Positions 10,899-23,893 of a stretch of 64,000 bases of DNA are shown here, one piece after another. Within the stretch, counting starts at the first letter, position 1; every line of letters begins with the position of its first letter. Below the pieces are notes generated by a model that worked only from the letters and a program-made list of their open reading frames with translations, did not search any database and had not been told where the DNA came from. The stretch lies in contig CATIUR010000001.1 of the NCBI GenBank assembly GCA_949592205.1, positions 14,027,501 through 14,091,500 of the forward strand, read 5' to 3'. The translations under genes were made by a program, and so were the position numbers. Origin of the DNA: Helichrysum umbraculigerum (taxonomy: Eukaryota; Streptophyta; Magnoliopsida; Asterales; Asteraceae).

Positions 10899-11970
10899 GG
10901 TTGAGTAAATCGCAAAGTCTCGGGTTCGGGTCATCCTCTCTAGCGTTAATTACATAAGCTCTACTCTTCGTGTAGTTGGTTCGGGGTTTCAGCTTTGGGC
11001 AATCCTTCCTGAAGTGCCCGGTACCATTGCACTCATAACAGGTTTTGGGTGCAGGAGTATCAGTACCAGTGGGGTTGGTTCGACAGTCTTGGGCCAGGTG
11101 CCCGAATTTCTTGCATTTGGTGCAGGGACAGGAGCCGTTATGATGACGACTACATTTGGAGCAGTAAGGCTTGCTCCCCTTGTAAGCCTTTGAGTCATTG
11201 GCATTGACAGTTGCAGGCTTTTTGTCAGAGGTAGGGTTGGATGAGTGGGGACTTACTTCCCATTTACGTTTGTTATTCGCAGGTGGGGTTGAAGTCGAGC
11301 CACGGCGGACAGAATTGGCCGTTAACTCATGAGCCATACGAATGGCGCTCTGAATAGTTCCCGGTTTGGACGAAGTTACTAAATCTTATAGTCGGTCGGG
11401 AAGTCCATCAACGTACTTTTCGATCCTTTTGTATTCGGGATCAACCATGGATGGGCACAAGAGTGCCAGCTGGTGAAAACGGTTGGTGTAGCTGGTGATG
11501 TCATCACCTTGCATCTTGTGATTCCAGAATTCCATTTCTAGCTGTTTCAACTCGTCTCTGGGGCAGTACTCGCCCCTCAGCATATTCTTCAGTTCATCCC
11601 ACTATAGTTTGTAAGCATCTGCAACGCTCACAGTTTGCGCATAAGTGTTCCACCAGGTAAGGGCGGTGTCAGAAAAGGTGCTGGTGGCGAACTTAACTTT
11701 ATCCTCTTCCTTGCAGTTGCAGATGAGGAACACTGATTCGATTTTCTCGGTCCAACGAATCAGACCAATCGCTCCTTCAGTACCTGCAAAGCTCAAGGGT
11801 TTGTAGTTTTGGAAGTCCTTGTAGGTGCAGGTTTTGGGTTGTGGTCCATTGTTAGCGGTATCTTCGCTACCAGGGGCTGAAGTCCGGGTAGCTAGAGCTT
11901 GAGCCACACTACGGGCAATTATACCCGCTACTTCGGCTTCAGTAAGAGTGATTTGTCGTCGAGGAGGCAT
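10899..11970 (-). pseudogene. Tekay-like Gypsy gag, truncated
   Basis: Minus-strand gag starting at ATG 11970 (MPPRRQITLTEAEVAG). It is closely similar to the plus-strand gag at 59319 and collinear with it. It has a retrotransposon-gag core, a CxxC-rich segment and two zinc knuckles (CTKCKKFGHLAQDC and CYECNGTGHFRKDC). Two in-frame stops interrupt one otherwise continuous frame: TAG at 11602-11604, and TAA at 11386-11388 where the relative has Gln. Homology ends near 10925, just after a segment matching the relative's AREDPN; the rest of the polyprotein is missing and the Copia LTR lies beyond. Confidence 0.85.
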
Positions 11971-12548
11971 GTTCCTTGAAACAATAAATAAAGAACATGT
12001 GAGGGTTTGAATAAGAATTATGACGGTGATGATTTAGTAAGTTCAAAGAAATTTCGTCAAAGGTTGAAATTTGTTCAAAGTTTGTGGGTTATAAATAAGT
12101 TTATACAGTTTCGAAATTTTTGAGAATTTTATAAAACATTTTGTAAGAAATTTTGTAACATGTTTGATAGAAATATATTTGTTATAAAATTTGATAGCAA
12201 GAGTTGGTTGAAAAGTTTTGAAGTCTGATGGAGACTTGGGTTGAAAATGATTTTATTAGGATACATCTAACGGTACGGTGGGGTACGTTGTAGAATGTTA
12301 TAAACGTCGAATTAGGTAGGAATAGTAAATGAAAACAAGGTCTCGATCTTCATATCGAAGAATGTTGGAGTAGCTATGGTTGTCAGTTATAACGGTGTGG
12401 AAGTCTTCGGACGTAAGCCGGTAGTCGTGAATTTATAAAAAGTCGAATAAGGACGGAACGACGAGAGTCGGGTTGTCGTTTGTTTGATATAATTTGAAAG
12501 TGAATTTCGTAGTAGTCGAGAGAGAGTATCGTATCGGGGAAAGAGGCC

Positions 12549-12602
<54 letters not shown>

Positions 12603-12876
12603 ATAACCGCCTAGTGTGTGTCTAGCACAATCAAGTAAAAGTCCCGGTTCTCTCGAGGTCAGAGTCAGCTAATGCATTCCGGTTCAACATAACCCCTTTC
12701 AGAACTCACATCATCTTCATTTAATTGTACATAGTTGATCAGGCTATGTTAAATTAAACTTGTATGCTGTAATTCCTGAACCAGTTATACCTAATGAGGA
12801 ATACTGCCTAACGGTCATAGTCTAGGCCCACTAAATGCAACCTAGTTCACTATAACCTTAGGCTCTGATACCAATA
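11971..12876 (-). mobile_element. Gypsy leader with PBS and (TA)n
   Basis: Untranslated leader between the LTR and gag on the minus strand. The primer-binding site (TGGTATCAGAGC on the minus strand) is at 12862-12873, three bases from the LTR end. A (TA)n microsatellite occupies about 12553-12598. The first ~270 bases after the PBS match the leader of the relative at 58233-58500. The small ORF found there is absent here. Confidence 0.8.
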
Positions 12877-14454
12877 TGTAACACCCCCAAATTTAACAGT
12901 TTGCGGAAGCGATGTTTTGGGTGTTACTAATCAATAATCACAAGCACAAAGGATACAGTGAACGACTCTAAATGAGACGTTCGAAAAGTTATTACATTAA
13001 TACATAAGTAGTTTCAAAATACAAGCTCGAGTTCAAGTAAATTCCTAGAGATTCTAATACATAACAGTAAGTACAAAAGTAATGTATGTAAATCTCCAAG
13101 CTTGTAAATGCATGCGACTCGAGCTAAGAAAGCTTATCCTGCTGGGCATCCCTACTGATGCTGTGTACCTGAGAAGCATTACTAAAACGGTCAACCAAAA
13201 GGTTGGTGAATCTCACAGGTTTGTAAGTAAGTAAACAGTTTGAACACACAAGTAGTATTTGTAAATCATAGCCAGCCAGTAAGTAACGATCACAGGTTAT
13301 GCTCATCGTTAACTTAAGTTTAATAAGTGGGTGGTTGCAGATTATGCAAACCGTTTGATACAATCGCCATGAGCCACCATAGTTGAAGCTTAACGTACAG
13401 TAAATATAGGTACCCCCGTGAATGTAATCCAAAACATTCATTCGAAACGAGTAAGAAACGCCCGTTTCTACAGGAACGGTTCGTGGTAGTGCGTGCTACC
13501 CCGGGCGGGGATTGTCAGTCCCATATGGATCCATATACTAAAACTCGCACTTAATTCCATAACTAACAACTATGATTAAGGAGGATTTCATTGGATTAGT
13601 CGTAAACTCATGCAATTGGCGTATCCGTAATCTCATACAGTAAGTAAATCATGGCAGCAAGTAAGTTTTGTGTGTTCATGTAAAACAGTAATGCATCTCA
13701 CCCCTGAGTATAAAACAGTAAAGTAGGGGCTGTAAGACTCACCTGAGTCTGGCAGACAATGCAGTAAGTAAGCAAGTAGTATTCCCGATCTAGCAACCCT
13801 TAGCGTCCTAATACGCATAAGGTTTAGTAAGTAAATGGAATACTTGTAAAGTATCCATGCTAGTTGTTCCCAAACTAGTTAATGTCCATTAGTTTGTTTG
13901 TACGTTTGTATTCGTTTGTAAATCGTTGTTTGTATAAAAGTTGTACGGTCCGTTTGTTATCGGTGTATAATAATAATTCCATCCATTATTATTATGTATT
14001 CATAGTAGTTGTACAGTTGTAAAGTATACTCGTATAATCGTTTGTTTGTATTACAACATGTATCGTTTGCGTAAGTTCCAATGGGCTTAAACCCCAAAGG
14101 GTACGAGTGAAACCTCGTAAGTATTCGAGTGTATGTTCGTATCAGTTAACGTGTAATCCAGCACGTAACTAGTAAGTGAACTTGTAAGTTCGTATCGGAT
14201 GTAATTCCGTGTAGTGTACAAGTGTAAGTTCGTTGGAGTGTAAGCTCCTAAGTATTTCCAAGTGTAATCTCGTACGCGTGTGTGAGTGAAATCTCACGTT
14301 AAGTTTAGTATAGTCTTGTACGTATTCAAGTATTGTTGTATACTTTCAAAAGTATAGTATTTTCATGTATAAGTAACGCCGTGTATAGTACGTTTACGTT
14401 TTAAGTATATTCCATACTTGTGTAAAAATGTAAATGTCAACAGCCTGTTTTAGC

Positions 14455-15215
14455 GTCACTTGTATGCGTCACTTCTGGATATCATGCGACACTTAGGTAG
14501 TGTCGGTATTCAGTGTCTGTGTAATAATGTATGCGACACTTAGGTAGTGTCGGTATTCATATAATGCGTCACTAAGTAAGTGACGTTATTAAGTATTGTT
14601 TTTCATCAGTGCGTCACTATGATAGTGACGGTATTCAGTGTCGTGGTCAAACAGTGCGCCACTAATAAAGTGACGGTATAAGTGAACAATTTGATATCAG
14701 GGCGACACTAGGCAAGTGTCGGTATACGTATTTATGCGCCACTGAAGAAGTGACGGGGTAAGGAAGTAAATCAGTTTATGGGGCGACACTCGACAAGTGT
14801 CGGTATATGCATGTATGCGTCACTGATGAAGTGACGGTGTGAGGGTCAGTGACGTCATCGGTAGTAACTAGGTGTTATTCGTTTCTACTGAAAGTTATAA
14901 GTTTATACTGATAATAGCGATACTAACGAAGTGTCGGTATACGTGTTCTAGCGTCACTAAGTAAGAGTCGTAAGTTACTACTGATAGTTATATGATAGCG
15001 ACACTTATGAAGTGTCGTATCGTTTCTGCCGAATATTATATGGTAGCGTCACTAATGGAGTGTCGTGTTGTTTCTGCTGAACGTTATATGGTTGCGTCAC
15101 TAAAGGAGTGACGTTATTTGTGTTTAGCGGCACTAACGAAGTGTCGCGTATTTGCTGTTCGTGACATATGCGTCACTAAAGCGAAGTGTCGCATAACTGG
15201 CGTGAGCCATGCGAC
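14455..15215. repeat. Hairpin array GCGACACT / GCGTCACT
   Basis: More than a dozen units spaced roughly every 45-60 bp. Most are imperfect palindromes of about 21 bases: GCG(A/T)CACT, a 5-base loop, then AGTG(T/A)CG. Units alternate between an A/T and a T/A version of the arm. Within many single units both arms carry the matching base, so pairing is preserved although units differ from each other. Confidence 0.9.
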
Positions 15216-16186
15216 ACTAACTTCTGTCCAGTTTTTGATTCTTGTCGAAAACGTATTTAGCGAGTTCCGTTCAAGTTGAAACTTTTACACAAGTTATATT
15301 ATGTTATATTGAGTTTGTAAAAATTGTTGGATGTCGTTTTTAATGTTTGTAGTGTCGTTTTATTTAAAATGACCAAAACCGACATTTTTGTAAAAGTGTT
15401 CAAAAACGAGTTTAAGTTACATATTTGGACATCATTTAGCTAGGGGAACAATAATCTAGCAAAATAAAAGTAATCGGAAAAGTTTCGGGTCGCCGGAAAA
15501 CTTACAAAGTTGTCGAAACGAAAATCCGAAAAGATAGGTTTGTAGCCCTCGTTCTCGTGATCACTTTTCTCCAAACGGATATAGACCTTCGAGGTGTTTT
15601 AGTGGTGTTTTTAGGGTGTTTGAGTGTCGGTTTTAGAGAGAGAGAGTGAGAGAGCCGATTGAGAGAGAGAGAGAGAATAATTGAGGGTGTGGTGGGTTTG
15701 TGTGTGTAAGTGAGAAAGAAAACATGGGGGGTGATGTCCCCATGTCCTTGGGCCGGTTGGGTGGGGCCACCAAGGTGTGGTCTCACCAAGTTTTTGCTTC
15801 CTCGCGTACGCGCTCCGTGCGGTGTTCGTTTCCCCGGTCGTTTAAACGTAAAAATAATTTTATACGCGATTAAATATACGTTTAAAAATACGAAATAATA
15901 CTCGATAATTAAATTGTAGTATTTTACCAAAATACTAGTTTTTAAGTTATAAAATATAACTTTGTTTTGTTTTGTCGGTTGGTCGAGTTTTCGGAGAGTT
16001 CGGTGACGTTTTAATTAAAACGTACGTTTTCCGTTATATTATAAACATAATATAAAGTAATAGTCAAAGTAATTAAATAATTTCACATTATTTAATAATC
16101 GTTTTACCAACGTCCGTATGTTTGCACAATTGTAGTTTTATACGATTTTATCGAATCGTATACGCGTATATATACATATATTCCAT

Positions 16187-16189
<3 letters not shown>

Positions 16190-16264
<75 letters not shown>
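16190..16264. repeat. (TA)n microsatellite
   Basis: About 37 TA units inside the Gypsy LTR, near its 5' end on the minus strand. Confidence 0.95.
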
Positions 16265-16268
<4 letters not shown>

Positions 16269-16365
16269 AGTAGATAATGTATATAATCCTATTTCATATT
16301 ATATACAAGTAATAAACACGAAATTAGGAAAATTTAAAATTGGTCCTAATTTTGGGGTTGTTACA

Positions 16366-18012
16366 GAATCAACCTTGGAAAACAAGGATACTTCTACTCA
16401 AGCCTTAGACACTTTAAGAACTCAACTCGAATCCGTCTCTAAAGTTGTCAAGGATATGCAAGGCTCTTCCAAATCTAAGAAGCAACCTCAACGGCTCTTC
16501 TCACGCTCAAAGACCAAGGAAGATGTTCTCGCCACATCTGGAACCACTGATCAAATCATTCATTCAAAACCTTTCACTCAGCGGTTATCCAAACAACCTA
16601 TCTTTCATTTGTTAGTTCCCTCTACACTCTCTACTTCTTTTCAATTGTCTTCTCGTCTAAACAATACAATTTTCAATAACTTCATAGTTGAGCAAAATAA
16701 TAAAAATAAACAAATTGTTGATTTTCAAAACCAAATTGATAGTTTGCTTAGAATTTCAAACGATTTAATTATGAACATGGAGGATAATGTTAAAAGATTG
16801 TTTTTAAAAATTGATGAGAAGTAAAGAGAAGAAGCGATTAGCAAAGCTATTCATCATTCATTTTATGATTATATCCTTGTTGTCACTAGAGGCGGAAAAG
16901 AGACTAAGAATGAGAAATCGATAGATATTCCTTCAGACGAACCTTCCAATTCTTCTCTACCCACTGATTCAGTACCTGTTGACACTCCCGTCACTTCTTC
17001 TGAACCAGAACCTTCCAAAGCCCCAGAAGTAGTTAAAACAACACGGATACCTATCCCTGGTAGGCTTAAGAAAGAGAAACAAGAGGCCCAGTTTGGAAAA
17101 TATCTAGAGATGTTTAAAAGACTACACTTAAACGTTCGATTATTAGATGCTTTAGTTGAAATGCCTAGTTGTGCCAAATTCTTTAAGAAACTCATATCCA
17201 ACAAAGAAAAACTTAGACAAATAGTTAACTTGCCCTTAGACGCAGAATGCTCTTTAATTATGCAACAAGGACTGCCCCCAAAGCTAGGAGACACTGGCCG
17301 TTTCACTATTCCTTGTTACCTTCAGGATGTTCAAATAAGTAACGCCTTAGCTGACTTAGGAGCTAGTGTAAACCTTATGCCATACTCGCTTTATAGGAAA
17401 CTAGGATTAAGAGAACTTTTGCCAACCCGTATGACCATCCAATTAGTTGATAGATCAGTTAAACTCCCTCATGGGATTGCTGAAGATATTATGGTACGTG
17501 TTGATAAATTCGTCTTTCCTGTTGATTTTGTTGTTATGGATATTGAGGAAGACGCTCAGGTACCACTCATCCTTGGCAGACCTTTCCTAAATACTGCCAA
17601 GGCCGTCATTGACGTGAATGAAAAATCTTTAAAACTTAGAGTGGGAACTGAGGAAGTCACCTTCAATGTCGATAAACTAATGAAACTTCCTATGGGAGAA
17701 GACCTTGGTCTTGTAGATTCTATGCAGGAAATAATTGAAGAACACTTGGAAGAAATCCTTGCAGTAAGCAGCATTAATCCCCTTCCGAACACTGTCATCA
17801 CAACAAGGAAAATCTGTGAAGAAGGTGCGGGTCTATGCTCAGCAATCTCGGATCCTTCCATTACATCAAAGGAAGTGCTATTTCCTTTAAAGAATTCCAA
17901 CTTACAGCCCAACAGATCTATCACTGCTGTACCACTTGGACATGGCACTCCGGTCACTCTCTTGAGAAGAAACCCTAATTCTGAAGTTCCTGATTCATCT
18001 CTCTCAAAATAG
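16366..18012 (+). pseudogene. Athila-like gag C-terminus and protease
   Basis: Open in one frame from the neighbouring LTR to TAG at 18010, except for a TAA at 16822. The second half is highly typical of Athila-clade elements: a LEMFKRLHLN-like segment, a CAKFFKKL segment, then the retropepsin-like domain with DLGASVNLMPYS (about 17356-17391; DLGA in place of DTGA) and the flap-region ILGRPFL. The gag N-terminus and 5' LTR are absent, cut off where the minus-strand Gypsy LTR inserted. Role: nucleocapsid and polyprotein processing. Inactive. Confidence 0.85.
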
Positions 18013-21000
18013 CATCAGTCGACATTCCAGAGGCACCTGCAGTTGAGTCAGACTATCAAACGACGTATGATGAGCTTAAAAGAGATGAAATTGCTAGGAT
18101 GAAACCTTCCACTGAAGAACCACCCGAATTGGAGCTAAAGGAACTTCCCTCACACCTTGAATATGCTTTTCTCGAAGGAACTTCGCACTTACCAGTTATC
18201 ATATCAAAATATCTGAAGCATGAAGAGAAAGCACTGCTCATTGAAGTTCTAAAGTCACATAAGAAAGCGATTGCATGGAAAATCTCTGACATACAAGGGA
18301 TCAGCCCAAATTACTTCACTCACAAGATCTTAATGAAAAATGACTTCAGAGCTTCTATTCAAAGGCAAAGGAGAGTTAACCCGAAAATTCAAGACGTGGT
18401 GAAAAAGGAGGTTATAAAACTCTTGGATGATGGTTTGATTTACCCTATTTCAGATTCCCCATGGGTCAGTCCAGTTCAAGTCTTCCCAAAGAAAGGAGGC
18501 ATGACGGTCATCGCTATCGAAGACAACGAGTTGATTCCAACACGAACTGTCACTGGTTGGAGGGTGTTTATCGACTATCGGAAACTCAATGAAGCAACAC
18601 GCAAAGATCACTTCCCTCTACCGTTCATTGATCAGATACTTGAAAGATTGAATTCTATTGCTTCCTCGATGGTTTCTCCGGCTATTTTCAGATACCTCTC
18701 GATCCCAAGGACCAAGAAAAGACAACATTCACTTGTCCATACGGAACCTTTGCCTACTGACGTATGCCTTTTGGCCTATGTAATGCACCGGCGACATTTC
18801 AAAGATGCATGGTAGCAATCTTCCACGACATGATTGAACAATGCATGGAAGTGTTCATGGATGATTTTTCGGTTTTCGGAGATTCGTTCACCACTTGTCT
18901 TTCTAACTTGAATAGGATGCTCGCCCGATGTGAAGAATCAAACCTGGTTCTGAATCTGGAAAAATGCCATTTCATGGTAAAAGAAGGCATAGTTTTAGGA
19001 CACCATATATCGAAAGCTGGAATTGAAGTTGACAAAGCAAAAGTCGAGACTATCTCAAAACTTCCACCACCCACCTCTGTCAAAGCCATCCGAAGTTTTC
19101 TAGGACACGCCGGGTTCTACCGTCACTTTATCAAAGATTTCTCTAAGATATCCCGACCTATGACTCATCTCCTCGATAAGGATACTCCGTTTGTCTTCAC
19201 AGATGAATGTCTCAAGGCCTTCGATTATCTGAAAGATCTGCTTGTGCATGCACCGATCATGGTTGCTCCAGATTGGAATCTCCCATTTGAAATCATGTGC
19301 GACGCCAGTGATTTCGCAGTCGGAGCAGTTCTGGGATAGCGGAAGGAGAAACAGTTTCAACCAATATACTACGCCATCAAAACGCTCACTGACGCCCAAG
19401 AGAATTATACAACCACAGAGAAAGAACTGCTAGCGGTAGTATTTGCTTTTGATAAATTTCGTTCTTATCTGATCTTGTCCAAAACTATTGTCTATACAGA
19501 CCACTCCGCTCTGAAATATCTTTTTAAGAAGCAAGATGCTAAACCTCGCCTTCTACGATGGATCCTACTCCTTCAAGAATTTGACAATGAAATCAAAGAC
19601 AAAAAGGGAGCAGAAAACGTCGCGGCGGATCATCTCAGCCGATTAGAAAATCCTTCAATGGATAAGCTGCACGAGAAAGACATTCAAGACCAGTTTCCAG
19701 AAGAACAGCTCATGCATGTTGGAAAATACTATCAAGGGTTACAATCTACAAATGATCCCTGGTATGCTGACTATGCCAATTATTTGGTGGGAAAAGTCGT
19801 ACCTAAGGGAATGCCAACCTCTCTTAGACAAAAATTCTTCCGCGATATAAAATATTACTATTGGGACAACCCTTTCCTCTTTAAGGTTTGCCCTGATCAA
19901 ATCATTAGAAGATGCGTCGATGGGAAAGAGGCAAAACATATCTTACACCAAAGCCACCATGGACCTACTGGAGGACATCACGGTACCAACATGACCGCAA
20001 GAAAAGTGTACGATGCCGGCTTTTTCTGGCCAACCATATTTCGAGATGCGTACGATATGGTAAGACGCTGCGATATCTGCCAAAGACAAGGCAATATAAC
20101 AGCCCGGAATGAAATGCCACTAACAAACATCCGGGCCGTGGAAATCTTCGATATCTGGGGATTAGATTTTATGGGACCGTTCCCTAAATCTAACGGTAAA
20201 GAGTACATCTTGGTTGTAGTCGACTATGTCTCCAGGTGGGCCGAAGCCCAAGCTCTACCAACAAATGACGCCAAAGTGGTAACCAAATTTCTCAAAAAGC
20301 TATTCAGTCGATTTGGGACTCCAAAAGCTATAATCAGTGATCGTGGTACACACTTTTGCAATGTTCAATTCATGAAAGTGCTGCAACAGTATGGTGTCAC
20401 TCACAAGACGTCAACAGCTTATCACCCCAGACAAATGGGCAAGCTGAGGCAACAAATCGAGCTTTGAAAAGAATCTTGGAAAGAACTGTTGGTAATCATG
20501 GGTACAAATGGGCTGAAAAATTAGATGATGCATTGTGGGCATTCAAAACCGCCTATAAAACACCATTAGGAACCACACCGTATCGTCTAGTTTATGGCAA
20601 GGCTTGTCACTTACCAATTGAGCTGGAGTATAAGGCATACTGGGCTTTGAATCACTGCAACTTAGACATTTCTACAGCCGGAGAAAATAGACGAATGCAG
20701 TTGAATAAGTTAGCCGAACTAAGGGATCAGGCATATGACAGTTCGTTAAGTTTCAAGGAACGAACTAAAAGAATTCACGACGCTAAGCTGAGGCCCTCAA
20801 GATTCAAAACAGGAGATAAGGTGCTACTTTTCAACTCGCGATTCAAGAAATTCTCTGGCAAGTTTAGAATCAGGTGTAGCAGACCATTCATAGTTTCAAA
20901 GGTATTCCCTTACGGTGCTGTCGAACTCGAGGCACCTGAAGGTAATTTTAAGGTTAATGGTCATCGCTTAAAGCATTACTTCGAAGACTTTCCCATCAAG

Positions 21001-21030
21001 AAAGATGTCTTTATCTTTGAACCACCGTGA
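18013..21030 (+). pseudogene. Athila-like RT, RNase H and integrase
   Basis: Continuation of the polyprotein with clear domains. RT: the VFIDYRKLNEATRKDHFPLPF region at about 18565-18630, and the catalytic FMDD at about 18856. RNase H: around 19290-19640, with TDHSALKYLF. Integrase: HHCC zinc finger at about 19945-20085; core Asp in WGLDFMGP and ISDRGTHF; Glu in the next frame near 20455. Lesions: frameshifts near 18005, 18655 (with a few missing codons) and 20430; TGA at 18758; TAG at 19337. The last section (20440-21030) is open and ends in a basic tail. It cannot make a full polyprotein. Confidence 0.88.
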
Positions 21031-21278
21031 GTCGACCTAAAGGTAGAAAGAGTCAAGCTAGAGACTCGTAAAACAAGAGCTCTTGGGAGGCACCCCAAGC
21101 CTATCTTTACTAATTCTGTTATTTTATTTCTTAATTTATTTTTATTAAGTATGGTTATCACTGAACTAATAAAATTGCAGGTTTGCCACTTATCTGACTT
21201 CAAATTGCAAAATCTGAGATAAGTATTATTCATTCACTATCATTAATAGCATTACCTGTTTTCTTTATTTGTTTCAGG
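21031..21278 (+). other. Spacer with possible splice acceptor
   Basis: Non-coding 248 bp between the integrase stop and the downstream ORF. It ends in a pyrimidine-rich run and TTTGTTTCAG just before ATG 21279, which would serve as a 3' splice site for a subgenomic RNA. No donor was identified. Confidence 0.4.
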
Positions 21279-21944
21279 ATGGATGCTGTTGGTTCCGATC
21301 ATGTAGCTGTGAGACCACGCAGACGACACAGACCTCGTAGACGCAGAGCACAGAGAGCAGCTTTGCAGACCATTATTGAGGAGGACCTGACTAATGTCCC
21401 GACCACTCACGAGGAGTTTCCCGATGAGGGGCCCTCATCACCTTTGTCAACCCCCGTGCCCACTTTTGAGTACGGTATCACAACGGCTGACCCAGCTGCT
21501 TCGTGGGCCCTCTTCTGGACACTCTCCATCCAGCATGACATCATGTCCTCTATCTGTGAGCAGCTCGAGATTCCGAGACCTGCTGCCATTCCCTACAGGC
21601 TTGGCCCAGATCCAGGACCATCTCGCCTTCCATGGTTCTTCTATCCTCCTGCTGATCCACCTGTTCTCTCTACTGCCGATCCTTCCACTGGTCCTACTGC
21701 TGCAGCTGTTGACCCTGATCCAGCACTACCCACAGGATCTGTATCACCAGATCGCGGCCTCACAGAGCAGCTTCTGGCTATGTTTGATGTACATAGCTCT
21801 GTTACCCACACTTCCACTGACGAGATTGTGAGTCAGGCTGTGGCTGCTATGGATTTTTCCATCCCATCTCCGACTTCCGTCTTTGATAGGGATGCTGTGG
21901 AGGAGTTTGATCCTGAGACTGATGACCTGCTTGATGACTTTTAG
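21279..21944 (+). CDS. Extra ORF downstream of Athila integrase
   Basis: 221 codons, intact, starting at ATG 21279. The N-terminus is strongly basic (runs of RRRHRPRRRR type, about residues 12-27), suggesting nucleic-acid binding or a nuclear signal. The rest is rich in Pro, Asp, Ser and Thr, with an acidic C-terminus. I see no membrane segment or signal peptide, so although it occupies the position of the env-like gene of Athila elements it does not look like an envelope protein. It is open while the polyprotein upstream has six lesions. Function unknown. Confidence 0.55.
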   Translation: MDAVGSDHVAVRPRRRHRPRRRRAQRAALQTIIEEDLTNVPTTHEEFPDEGPSSPLSTPVPTFEYGITTADPAASWALFWTLSIQHDIMSSICEQLEIPRPAAIPYRLGPDPGPSRLPWFFYPPADPPVLSTADPSTGPTAAAVDPDPALPTGSVSPDRGLTEQLLAMFDVHSSVTHTSTDEIVSQAVAAMDFSIPSPTSVFDRDAVEEFDPETDDLLDDF

Positions 21945-23893
21945 ATTTTATCTTTAGTATTTACTTTCTGTATTATGACTCTGTACTTACGCTTTAGACC
22001 TGCTACCTAGATGAGATTCTATGATATGTGTGTTGTTGTTTATTGCAGAATTCAGGTTTGTGTGGAATGGATGATCTTTAACGAGTCTGGTCCTTAAAAT
22101 CCAGCAAATCACTAGCACCACTCCTGCACAAACCTGGTCTATTCCAGTAAACACAAATGGGGAGTCTCTCTGTTCCTTTTTCCCCGTTTCAGTTTTGTTT
22201 TATTATGTCTATGTTAGTGCGTTAATTTCTGTGCCTCATCCTAAACTTATCACTAAGTGTGGGATTCCAGCCCAAATTAAACATTTGAGAAGCATCCACT
22301 TACATGTTCAAACTCTAAGTGTAGGATTTTACTAGTAAAATCTCTACTCAAGAGAACATTAGGGACAATGTTCCTCTAAGTGTGGGATGGCAGGTATAGA
22401 ATACCTTAAATGGTGATTTTTATGTCCAATAGCGATCTTTCTCTCAAATTTTTTTCAAAAGTAAAGTCAAAATTTTTCAAAATTATGAGTCTAACCACCC
22501 GGTTAACTCAGCTTTTGAGTCGTAGATATTACTGAGAGAAACCATTTTCAAAATATAAGTATGATATTTCTAAAAGCCTAAAGGAAATAAGGTAGAATTT
22601 GCTTAAGCAAGAAGTGATAATCCAAAGGAACATGACTAGACACATACAACCCTTTGCAGTGAGGTATCTTGAGCCCAAAAGCATTCATCTTTAATGCTTC
22701 ACTTTCATTTCTTGTGTGTGTGCCGATGTCTGTATCTCTAAATTAGAACTTGCTCTTGACATACGCTTCGAGACCATATTATAGGTGCAATTAAATGACC
22801 TTGACATTCCTTAGGACTTAACCCATTTCTTACATATCTTTTCAAGCCCAAAACCCTTTTCCGATACTCATTATCAGTATCGAAGATCCACCTAGTATAC
22901 CATATTGAGCCTAAACCTTTCGTTTCTTCAAAACCCTAATTTTCACCCACTTCCCAAAAATACCCCCCAAACTTATCTTGGAATTTCTGAGGTTATGAAG
23001 AACATCTTTTAGAATATCCGTTTCAAATATCCTACTCATTCGCATTCTCCAAAATTAAGCTTCTCGAAAATGGTGCGAAAAAATTAGCACACTAGAGAGC
23101 CAAAAAGGACGATGGTGTGGGAAAATAAGCACATGGAAAAGAATCAAAATGATCAAGATAGAAGAAAGGATTTCTAAAGATCTCAAAATCTAAAAATCTT
23201 CCTTGGAAATTCTCTGACAAAGAAATTCTGAAGAAAAGAAAAAGAAAAGACAAAAGAAGAAAAAGAAAAGAAAAAAAAAATAGCTCCACAAATAAAGCTG
23301 AAAGTTTCAAAGCATAGCTCCTCATGAAAAATCCGACGAAAGCTGAAATAGCTACCAATTCTCCGTTCTACTCCATTCTAAATAAAGTTGTTCATGATCT
23401 CAGTGATTTCTGGATAAGCTAAACACCCTCACAACCAAACAAACCACTATCCATACCCTTCACCCTCATCAACCATTACAACCCTCCGAATGTCTTGAGA
23501 TAATTAGCACCGTTCTCACCTAAGTGGTGGAGATCCGATTCTCGATCAAGCCTATGACGATGAGTGCAGCATGACTGGCTATTTTGAGCGATTTCGTTTG
23601 AGCTAGATTGATAGGAAACCCGATACACGTTGAGTGAATTGAGTGACCACCTTTAGTGAGATCGCCTAGTCATGTGTACTCCAAGATCATGAGATTTGGA
23701 TGTATGCCTAAGAGAGTCTCTTCTTGTTTATGGAAGGATCATCTTATCTTTCTTCACACTTTTAGAGTAACTTGCTTATATGAGAGAGTGCTAATCTTGG
23801 GAAATATTTTGACTCACCCATAAAAACATGACCTAAAAATATTTTTCAGAGAGTTGTTGCTTGAGGACAAGCAACGTCTAAGTGTGGGATAAC
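21945..23893 (+). mobile_element. Athila 3' non-coding region
   Basis: About 1.95 kb without a gene. It contains several copies of the phrase AAGTGTGGGAT (about 22253, 22379 and 23880), the last after TTGAGGACAAGCAACGTCT, which is characteristic of the Athila 3' end and serves as or near the polypurine tract. A purine-only stretch of A/G runs lies at 23230-23281. Confidence 0.7.

Larger units (their letters stand above)
12877..16365 (-). mobile_element. Tekay-like Gypsy 5' LTR, 3489 bp
   Basis: Ends TGTAACACCC on the left and GTTGTTACA on the right, next to the primer-binding site of the minus-strand element. Read on the minus strand it has a (TA)n tract (16190-16264), a CT-rich tract (15620-15720), a CpG-rich hairpin array (14455-15215), then about 1.5 kb up to the PBS. 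It is longer than the 2470-bp LTR of the related element at 55748. The base run GAATC right of 16365 may be one side of its target duplication; the partner is lost. Confidence 0.85.

Noticed and set aside
14455..15215. CRISPR-like array
   Set aside because: Units vary, are hairpins rather than identical repeats with unique spacers, and lie inside a plant LTR.
21279..21944. Envelope-like gene
   Set aside because: The position fits, but no signal peptide or membrane segment is visible.
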